DNA from: CAYNNQ01 sp051748085
GTDB taxonomy: Bacteria; Desulfobacterota; Desulfovibrionia; Desulfovibrionales; Desulfonatronovibrionaceae
DNA: 64,000 bases
Reading direction: 5' to 3'
NCBI GenBank assembly: GCA_051748085.1
Contig: JBNJHA010000001.1
Location: forward strand, 32,629-96,628
Shown one piece after another: positions 44,523 to 51,113 of this stretch (its first letter is position 1; every line of letters starts with the position of its first letter). The position numbers and the translations under genes are program-made. The notes beneath the pieces were generated by a model. It did not search any database and was not told the DNA's origin. It saw only the letters and a program-made list of their open reading frames with translations.

Positions 44523-44645
44523 CAACTATTCATCAAACTGATAGTACACCGGATTTTTTTGCGTACATTTGCGACAGGCCGCCCGGTTTCCTTATGCATT
44601 CCAAGGGCGGAAACCGGCCCGCAGGACGGGACACAAAAACAAATT
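44523..44645 (+). repeat. Dispersed repeat family A, copy 4
   Basis: This has CAACTATTCA, ACACCGGATTTTTTTGCGTA, GCGACAGGCCGCCCGGTTTC, a loop, GGCGGAAACCGGCCCGC and AGGACGGGACACAAAAAC. CCGGTTTCC and GGAAACCGG form a perfect 9-bp stem. It occupies the spacer between the MotB-like and MotA-like genes (both minus strand), so it is transcribed with them if they are one operon. Its right end recurs at 46299-46330. Confidence 0.7.
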
Positions 44646-44716
44646 CTCGAACAAGTATACATTTCGAAACAAAAATTTGCTGAGCAGATATTGTTTGTTC
44701 AACCTTTCCAGCCGCG

Positions 44717-45511
44717 TCAATTTTTTGATGCCGCAATCGGCGGGGCCATGACTCTGATTTCAATCCGGTTATTTATCTCCCGGGCCCTTTTACCCTTGCC
44801 GGGTGTTATTGGCCCTGTATTGGCAAGGGCCAAAACAGTGAATCGGCCCGGTTTAAAGCCTTGCCTGTCCGTGAAATACTCCACTACCATGCCGGCTCTC
44901 TCAGCTGAAAGCCTCCATTTATTGCTTGTCTGAACAAGATTATCCAGTTCAGGATCTACGTGCCCCACGACTTGAACATCATTTTTTACCATACTCAAAA
45001 CAGTGGACAACTTCTCTAAAATCTCCGAGCTTTCCGGAAGCAGCTGACTTTTTCCGGATGCAAACAGATGTTTGTTTTTGATCCTTAACGTCACATGACT
45101 TGATTGAGTATAACCAATGTCTACCCGTTCTTCGGAGAAGGACGAAAAGGTCCTGTTTATTCGGGCGTAAAGCGCGCGCATGGAAGAAGAGGGCACCGGA
45201 TCGCTGAAATCGGCCATATATATTGATTTCCCTTTTTCGCCGAAAGTATGGCCGGAATCCCGGGAATAAAAAATTTCGTGGTACTTGTGCAATATTTGCG
45301 GATTATTCAGGGAGTATACAAATAAAACACAAAAAAGGACAAACAGGACCATCATTAAATCCGACCAGGGCAAAACCCATTTGGCCTGCACAGGGTAATC
45401 CCTCTGGCCGGGGACATTCCAACAATCAAGGCTGCTGTCCAGACAATCGTTTGGCGAAAAATGCTTTTCCTGAAACGAATGCCATGTTTTATGCGTGTAT
45501 CCCACTGCCAA
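44717..45511 (-). CDS. MotB/OmpA-type stator protein
   Basis: A 264-residue protein. After a polar leader of about 45 residues, WVLPWSDLMMVLFVLFCVLFVYSL is the single membrane helix; its Asp in PWSDLMM is the proton-binding residue of MotB. The C-terminal OmpA-like peptidoglycan-binding domain has LFASGKSQLLPESSEILEKLS, VVGHVDPE, SNKWRLSAERAGMVVEYF and NNRIEIRV. It is 236 bp upstream of the MotA-like gene, in the order B then A, with a repeat between. It could form a flagellar stator or a Tol/Exb-like energiser. No flagellar neighbours are seen. Confidence 0.88.
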   Translation of the reverse strand: MAVGYTHKTWHSFQEKHFSPNDCLDSSLDCWNVPGQRDYPVQAKWVLPWSDLMMVLFVLFCVLFVYSLNNPQILHKYHEIFYSRDSGHTFGEKGKSIYMADFSDPVPSSSMRALYARINRTFSSFSEERVDIGYTQSSHVTLRIKNKHLFASGKSQLLPESSEILEKLSTVLSMVKNDVQVVGHVDPELDNLVQTSNKWRLSAERAGMVVEYFTDRQGFKPGRFTVLALANTGPITPGKGKRAREINNRIEIRVMAPPIAASKN

Positions 45512-45917
45512 TCCCAGTTGAGTTTATAAATTTATTTTTTGCCATTCCCTGTCATATTTAGGGCTGAATAGTAGATTTAACCCTGCCCTGCCGGCCGGAG
45601 AGCATGATTTTTTCGTTCTTCGACAAAAGGCGTGATTTTTTGAGATAGCCTCCATGCAATTATCAAAGCAATATTCATTCCATACTGCAACAATTTACGA
45701 CACTGACATCCATATCTTTGAAACGCAGGCCGAGGTAGCTGGTTCTCATCCGGAAAGATCGGATTTTAAGTTCGTAAATGAAATTTGGCTCCTCACACAA
45801 ATTTGTGCAAAACTTTGTTACTAAGAACCCGCAAACAATGCTTAACTCGCTGATTTTGAAGGTTTTTATTAAAAGTTATTGAATTGACTAACCGTTGTCA
45901 TTTTCTGGATCCCTGAT

Positions 45918-45955
45918 CCGTCATCCCGGACGCCGATCCGGAACAGGGATGACGG
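45918..45955. repeat. Hairpin with 10-bp perfect arms
   Basis: CCGTCATCCC and GGGATGACGG flank an 18-base centre with GGACGCCGATCCGGAA. Similar CGTCATCCCGGA elements are common intergenic repeats in many proteobacteria, so it may be a widely shared element and not specific to this strain. Confidence 0.65.
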
Positions 45956-46037
45956 ACCGGGTAATCCAGGATTTTGATTCAGCAAAAATCTAAAATGTTT
46001 TGCACAGATTCTTGTGACGAACCTGAAATTTTTTCCT

Positions 46038-46148
46038 GTTTAACAAGGAAACTGAGTAATTATTAGCGAGTGTATCTTAATACGTGATCCGATAATTACG
46101 AAACTTGACACCGTTAAATTGGAAAAGGGCCATTTCCGGATGGAAACT
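46038..46148 (+). repeat. Dispersed repeat family C, copy 3
   Basis: It has GTGTATCTTAATACGTGATC, then AATTACGAAACTTGACACCG and TTAAATTGGAAAAGGGCCA, ending TTTCCGGATGG. The TAATACGTG block matches copy 1 (16821-16850) and the end matches both other copies. It runs directly into a family A start. Confidence 0.65.
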
Positions 46149-46340
46149 GGATAATCACTACATTGAAAAATTAACCGGATTTTTGTATGCATTTAAGGGC
46201 TCCTCGACGTTGGGTGTGGACTTTATTCGAGTGATCCTTTCTGATATTCCTGACGAAAGGTTCGCATATTTTCCTGCCCCCGCCAAAAGGGGGGAAAACA
46301 GACTACGGGACGGAACACAAAAACAGGTTCTCAAACCAAT
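46148..46340 (+). repeat. Composite repeat: family A interrupted by a family B unit
   Basis: The left end (ATTAACCGGATTTTTGTATG then CATTT) fits the start of family A. The right end (AAAAGGGGGGAAAACAGACT then ACGGGACGGAACACAAAAAC) fits the end of A copy 4. Between them, 46201-46280 is family B copy 2, about nine in ten bases the same as 10222-10301, replacing the CCGCCCGG core. It suggests B inserted into, or recombined with, an A element. Confidence 0.6.
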
Positions 46341-46556
46341 TGGCATTACCGATAACAAAAGCTGCCTTTCTTTGGCATCAGCGAGGCCGAGGAGAATCCC
46401 CCTTTGGCGGGGTTTAGAAAATACAGAACCGCAAGTGCGGCATCAAAAGGATCAGGCAGATAAAATCCCCAGTCAACTTCGCTGAACCGATAAAATGATT
46501 CCCAAAAAAATATGGACGTTATGATCGAACAATGCCAACAAAGACCTGTGTGATTT

Positions 46557-47564
46557 ATGAAGCTAACTGATTTTTTACCAAGTTTTTACCCGGATCTGGA
46601 CTGGGTCCAGGTGGGTATAAGCACGCATTGTGACGCCAGCTGCGCCTATTGTCCCCACACCCGGTTCCGTTCCAGCTGGAAATCCGCGCATATCGACCCC
46701 AAGCTCTTCTCCCGTTTCATTGGCAACCTGAAAAACACAAATCTGGTCTACCTCCAGGGATGGGGAGAACCGTTTCTGCACCCTGATTTCTGGGAACTGC
46801 TGGATCGGGTCAAGGCCGGGGGATTTATGGCCGGGTGCACCAGCAACGCCAATAACCTGGATGAAGAAACCTTGAAAAAGGTTGTGGATCAGGGACTGGA
46901 CATCCTGGCCCTGTCTCTGGCTGGTCCGGACGAACGCAGCGACAAGGTGCGTATGGGGACCAGCTTTTCCCGGGTATTTCAGGCCATAGAAAAGATTCAA
47001 GAAATAAAAGCCCGGCAAAAAAGCGAGACTCCGAAAATACATCTGGCGCACATGCTTTTGCGCTCCCATTTGCGGGACATGGAAAAACTGCCCGGTCTGT
47101 TCATGAACTCCGGGGTCGATCATGTAGTGGTCTCCAGCTTGACGCTTCCCTTAAGCCAGCACTGGGAAAAGCAGGCTCTTCTCGCGGACAGCCCCGAGGG
47201 TTACCGCGAACTGAAGACCAACTTCGACCAGATGTTCTCCGCCCCGGAACTGAACGGCAAGGTTTTTACCCATGTGTATAACCCTTTTCTTTCCCGGGGA
47301 AACTGCTCGGAAAACGTGCAAAAGGCTTTGTATGTAAACGAACAGGGTCTGGTCTCCCCCTGCGTCATGACCCAGATCCCGGTTTCCGGACCGGCCCATT
47401 ACTGGTTTGAGGGCCAAAGATATGCCCTTAGAAACGTAAATTTCGGTTCCCTGCACGAGCAAGGCTTGAAAGATATCTGGCACAAGCCGAAGTACAAGCG
47501 CTTCAGAAAACACCTGGATCTGTCCATGTGCCGGCGGTGCGCCAAGTCCAAGATAGAAGGATAA
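46557..47564 (+). CDS. Radical SAM protein with SPASM-like C-terminus
   Basis: A 335-residue enzyme. C25-x3-C29-x2-C32 (ISTHCDASCAYCPH) binds the SAM cluster; LQGWGEPFLHPDF is the GGE-like motif. The C-terminal part has NCSENVQKALYVNEQGLVSPC, HYWFEGQRYALRN and LSMCRRCAKSK, the Cys pattern of a SPASM or twitch domain holding an auxiliary cluster. These enzymes modify peptides or cofactors. No short precursor peptide was seen within 300 bp. The partner gene starts 15 bp downstream. Confidence 0.88.
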   Translation: MKLTDFLPSFYPDLDWVQVGISTHCDASCAYCPHTRFRSSWKSAHIDPKLFSRFIGNLKNTNLVYLQGWGEPFLHPDFWELLDRVKAGGFMAGCTSNANNLDEETLKKVVDQGLDILALSLAGPDERSDKVRMGTSFSRVFQAIEKIQEIKARQKSETPKIHLAHMLLRSHLRDMEKLPGLFMNSGVDHVVVSSLTLPLSQHWEKQALLADSPEGYRELKTNFDQMFSAPELNGKVFTHVYNPFLSRGNCSENVQKALYVNEQGLVSPCVMTQIPVSGPAHYWFEGQRYALRNVNFGSLHEQGLKDIWHKPKYKRFRKHLDLSMCRRCAKSKIEG

Positions 47565-47579
47565 ATAAGGAACAAGACA

Positions 47580-48197
47580 GTGGATTTAAAAGATAAATAC
47601 GAGATTATACAGGGTTACGAAGAGCTCTTTGCCTACCGCCTGGGCCGGGAAGTCATAGACAAGCCCGAGGCCACGGTGTGGATGATCCTCATCCCTATTC
47701 TGTTCGTCCACCATGCCTACAGGATAAAAAAATACAAGGCCGGTGTGCGTTCTTTTGCCCAGGGGATTTTGGATCCCCGGCAAAAGGCCCTGGACACGGC
47801 CCTGGAGGAAGTCCGCTGCGGAGCAAAAGACAAAGATCTCCCGGAAAGCGCCTATTTCCCCGATCTGGAAGACATCGGGAACTTTGACACCTCTCTTTTA
47901 TCCAGACAGTTAAAGGTGATAAACATCTTCAAAAGCCATTACCGCAGACTCCTGAATGCGGAAGGCGGAGATTACGCCGGGTTGCTCAAACAGGCCTATC
48001 CCCGGGCCGGACAATACAGGGAATTTGTCCACAGTCTGAATGCTGCGGAAAAAGACCTGAACCGATACCTGGCCGAGAACATCCACTCCAGTGAACAGGG
48101 CAAAATGATTATCCACAGGATGCAAAAAACCTGCATAGATCTGCGTGAAGAAGAGATCCGCTTCTTTTACTCCAAAGATAAATCCGTGGGGAAATAA
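47580..48197 (+). CDS. Unknown partner of the radical SAM protein
   Basis: A 205-residue protein from GTG 47580, with ATAAGGAACAAGACA upstream as ribosome binding site. One hydrophobic stretch (ATVWMILIPILFVHHAY, about 32-48) could be a membrane or packing helix. The rest is helical and charged (FDTSLLSRQLKVINIFKSHYRRLLNAEGGDY, LNRYLAENIHSSEQGKMIIHRMQKTC). No named domain is certain. It is tightly linked to the radical SAM gene and could be its substrate, activator or membrane anchor. Confidence 0.65.
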   Translation: MDLKDKYEIIQGYEELFAYRLGREVIDKPEATVWMILIPILFVHHAYRIKKYKAGVRSFAQGILDPRQKALDTALEEVRCGAKDKDLPESAYFPDLEDIGNFDTSLLSRQLKVINIFKSHYRRLLNAEGGDYAGLLKQAYPRAGQYREFVHSLNAAEKDLNRYLAENIHSSEQGKMIIHRMQKTCIDLREEEIRFFYSKDKSVGK

Positions 48198-48255
48198 GAA
48201 ATTTTCCGATTCAAAGCTGTGCATCGGGAAAAAGCGGACGGAGTCAATAATAAAA

Positions 48256-48386
48256 TGAGGCCCCTGTCTTGCTTGCGAGGCACGTCCGGTTTTATCCTGG
48301 GGGAGAGGCACATCAAAAACAGGCAGCTCCGGACAAACGTTACCGCCGAGGGGGAGGCCGGTATCGCAAGCAAGACAGGGGCCTCA
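48256..48386. mobile_element. 131-bp element bounded by 23-bp perfect inverted repeats
   Basis: Left arm 48256-48278 (TGAGGCCCCTGTC then TTGCTTGCGA) and right arm 48364-48386 are exact reverse complements over 23 bp. An inner pair GTCCGG and CCGGAC adds a second stem. There is no ORF inside. Size and symmetry fit a MITE-like element or a large structured RNA or terminator lying between two convergent units. No obvious target duplication flanks it. Confidence 0.65.
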
Positions 48387-48422
48387 GGTTAGGCCGTTAT
48401 GAGAAGGTCAGGTCGATGGGAC

Positions 48423-48731
48423 CTACTCGCGGTCCAGACTGGAACTGACCTTGAACAGCCGGGGATTATCCGCCCTTTTGCGCAGCATGAACTCCTCGGC
48501 CTCAAAGTACTGTTCCACATCGTCATAATACCAGGCCCCGACATCGATTCCACTCTCCCGCAAAGCGGTCACCTGTTTGCCCACTCCGGGCAGGCGCTCC
48601 ACTGCAGGCGCGAAATGTACCAATGCTGACAGGACCAGGACTGCAATAAAGAGTCTGGTCCACCGCCTGATCAAAGACACCGGGGACTGGCTCCCGTCCC
48701 CGGCATCCTGCTTATACTTTTCTGCATTCAC
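48423..48731 (-). CDS. Small membrane-anchored protein, partner of the YeiH-like transporter
   Basis: A 102-residue protein with one hydrophobic helix (WTRLFIAVLVLSALVHFAPAV, about 24-44) and a charged C-terminal part (DVGAWYYDDVEQYFEAEEFMLRKRADN) likely outside or in the periplasm. It lies 22 bp downstream of the transporter gene in the same direction. No domain is known to me. It may be a small accessory subunit. Confidence 0.65.
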   Translation of the reverse strand: MNAEKYKQDAGDGSQSPVSLIRRWTRLFIAVLVLSALVHFAPAVERLPGVGKQVTALRESGIDVGAWYYDDVEQYFEAEEFMLRKRADNPRLFKVSSSLDRE

Positions 48732-48753
48732 GATTTTATTGTCCTTGCTCGGT

Positions 48754-50532
48754 TTAGGCGCCAGCCATCAAACTCTCGGTAATATCCCGGAAGATAACCA
48801 TGAACATGAGCCAGGCGACAAAAAGAGTCAAGAGCAGATTAAAGCTCTGACCGCATACGTACAGGATCAACGGCTTACCGCCCCGCAAGGGCTCCTTGAG
48901 TTCCCGGTAGTTGATGCTCAGGCCGATGCTGACAAATGCCAGGCAGAAGAACCATCCCCGGAAGCGATTGGCCAGAGCCAGAACACCGTCGTTGACCATG
49001 GCCTGCCCCCAGTCCATATTTACTCCGGCCTGCATTATGGAAAAAATAATCGAGGCGCCGATAAAACCCAGAATAAACTTGGGAAAACGGTACCAGATCT
49101 CAAACAGAGCGCCACCGGCTGTAAACTTCATCGGGGTGGTCCCCGGCTGGCAGGCCCGCTGCGGCTCCACCCGCAGGCACCAGTAGGCAGCCACGCCAAA
49201 GGCGATCACGCCTATCATTACGTTCTGGATCATCTTGATGGTTGCGGCCACGTACATGGCCTCCATACCGATAAGCTCTCCGGCGGCAACAACTGATCCG
49301 GTGTTGTCCACGGTACCGCCCATCCAGGCCCCGGCCCATACCGGATGCATGCCGGTCATATTGGCGATGGTCGGAAGCAGGAAGATCATCACGGCCACGA
49401 AGATCATAGACATGCCGATGGACAGGGTCAGTTCCTCTTTTTTGGCCCCGCTGGCCGAGGCGCTGGCTATGGCCGCGGAAACACCGGACACGCACATATC
49501 CGAGGAGACAGTGATGTTCAACTCTTTGGACGGCATTTTGATTATATTCTGACCGAACCAGTAGGTGCTGATCAAAACAATGGGCGTAACCACCCAGGTA
49601 ACAAAAATACCCGGAATTCCGATCATAGCCACCTGACCGATCAGGATGCGCGCTCCGAGAAGAACCAGGCCGGTCTTGATAAAGAACTCTGTCTGACCGG
49701 CTGATTTCATACATTTGGGAACTCCGACTGTGTTGGAAATAATCAAACCAATAGCCAGCGCAAAAAGTACGTAGGAAAGCCCCAGGGCCTTGAGCGTAGT
49801 CTGATTGCTGATCAGATAGGCCAGTGCGGCAAATAGGAATATCAACGGAAATCCCTTAAAGAAATCGCTCATTTTGATCCCGATAAATCGGGCCCCAATG
49901 GCAAAAAACAACATTATTATTACCCCCAGGACAATCAAGCTGGGAATAAGATTGTAGGACTCAACCGACGCCGCGCTTTTCGCCTTGGACAGGGAGGATT
50001 TGGCCTGCCGCCAGTCATTGATGGCTGCCTTCGCCTGTTGATTCAGTTCCTTGTTTTCGTAATTGGCCTTCGCGGCAACAGCCTCGGCCTTTTCCGCCTC
50101 AGCTTTGGCCTGAGCTTCGCTCTCCTTGGCCTTCTCATAATCGTCGGCGGCTGCCGCCCGCCTGGCTGCTGCCGCTTCTTCACTCAAATAAACGGAGTTA
50201 AGCGGATTAGTGGTCCAACTTTTGGGCCGGTTGGTCAGATTATAAATAACCGCGGTCATACCTTCTTTTTTGGCCTGTACACTTTTCAGCTTGTCCTCGG
50301 CTTCGGTATAGGCGATGGTCCGGAATCCGGCCTTGTCCATTTCCTTTTCCATGGCCGCCCGGTATTCCGGCAGGTCTTCCACGGGCGGCTTCCAAGCATA
50401 CACACAAAAAACAGCCACGATAAAAAATAGACCGGCAAGCCATATGGCCCAATAGTCCTCGCATGTGTAAAGTTGCTTTTTCATGCTTATGCGCTCCTCT
50501 TTGACCGCATTCGGCACTTCATCATTTGCCAT
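48754..50532 (-). CDS. YeiH/UPF0324-type putative sulfate exporter with extra N-terminal coiled coil
   Basis: About 592 residues from ATG 50532 (MANDEVPNAV), preceded by AAGGAGGTAG. A first membrane helix (YWAIWLAGLFFIVAVFCVYAW, about 29-49) is followed by a long Ala/Glu/Lys-rich coiled coil (about 115-190), not part of ordinary YeiH proteins. The transporter core (about 205-590) has about ten segments with SSDMCVSGVSAAIASASASG and GAWMGGTVDNTGSVVAAGEL, the family's conserved repeats. Sulfate or another small anion export is the usual guess. It is divergent from the heme kinase and regulator. Confidence 0.88.
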   Translation of the reverse strand: MANDEVPNAVKEERISMKKQLYTCEDYWAIWLAGLFFIVAVFCVYAWKPPVEDLPEYRAAMEKEMDKAGFRTIAYTEAEDKLKSVQAKKEGMTAVIYNLTNRPKSWTTNPLNSVYLSEEAAAARRAAAADDYEKAKESEAQAKAEAEKAEAVAAKANYENKELNQQAKAAINDWRQAKSSLSKAKSAASVESYNLIPSLIVLGVIIMLFFAIGARFIGIKMSDFFKGFPLIFLFAALAYLISNQTTLKALGLSYVLFALAIGLIISNTVGVPKCMKSAGQTEFFIKTGLVLLGARILIGQVAMIGIPGIFVTWVVTPIVLISTYWFGQNIIKMPSKELNITVSSDMCVSGVSAAIASASASGAKKEELTLSIGMSMIFVAVMIFLLPTIANMTGMHPVWAGAWMGGTVDNTGSVVAAGELIGMEAMYVAATIKMIQNVMIGVIAFGVAAYWCLRVEPQRACQPGTTPMKFTAGGALFEIWYRFPKFILGFIGASIIFSIMQAGVNMDWGQAMVNDGVLALANRFRGWFFCLAFVSIGLSINYRELKEPLRGGKPLILYVCGQSFNLLLTLFVAWLMFMVIFRDITESLMAGA

Positions 50533-51113
50533 TAAACTACCTCCTTTCAAATTATAATTACTTATTTTTTAGACGACAAAAAATATACCCCTGCTTAACG
50601 CCAATCATTCCTCCGGCTGAAAACGAGCAAATTTGTTTTTTTTGTCACAAGCAAGAAGCAAACCAATTAAAAATTAAATTCCCGCCCCGCGGAAGCGAGT
50701 TCAAATTTAGCTTTCAACTATCTGTAATAGAAGGACATTGAGAATAATGGCTTTAATTTGTCCGCATTGGCACGCTTACAGGCGGCCTGGTTACAATCAA
50801 ACAGCAGTTAATAAAGAAAAAGCAGTTAAATCATAAGGTTATAACTTATACTAAAATTTGTTGACTGCTTTTCAGGGTTCAAAAAAAGAATCGAGTGCTA
50901 ACCAAGGTTGGCATTGACGTGACAACCTTGGATTGCATACAAGCAGAAGCACCCTGCAGCCAGGCTTGGCGCCATAAATCCGGCTTATTTTCCGGACGCG
51001 TTCTGGATGCGGGACAGGCACGGTTTCGCAAACCGGACTTTGCACCCCAATCAACCGGGTGTATAAAATGAGCCCCTCCGATATAACGTATGCTTATTTA
51101 GACAGGAGAAAGG
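50533..51113. promoter_or_regulatory. 580-bp divergent spacer with a hairpin at 50902-50931
   Basis: CCAAGGTTG and CAACCTTGG (9 bp each, 12 bases apart) form a perfect inverted repeat that could be an operator or hairpin. The left part is AT-rich and must contain the transporter promoter. Because the next regulator is of sigma-54 type, a GG-N10-GC promoter was looked for on both strands; no convincing match was found by eye. Confidence 0.5.

Larger units (their letters stand above)
45512..46556. other. Gene-free stretch of about 1 kb rich in repeats
   Basis: No credible gene is found. It holds a CCGTCATCCC/GGGATGACGG hairpin (45918-45955), family C copy 3 (46038-46148), and a composite of families A and B (46148-46340). 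A partial ATCCGGAAAGATCGGAT near 45750 looks like another C fragment, and CACAAATTTGTG at 45797 is a short palindrome. The stretch separates a leftward from a rightward unit, so both promoters must be here. Confidence 0.6.

Noticed and set aside
50740..51113. Sigma-54 promoter GG-N10-GC in the divergent spacer
   Set aside because: Candidates such as GGCACGGTTTCGC have the wrong spacing by one base; no full match on either strand.
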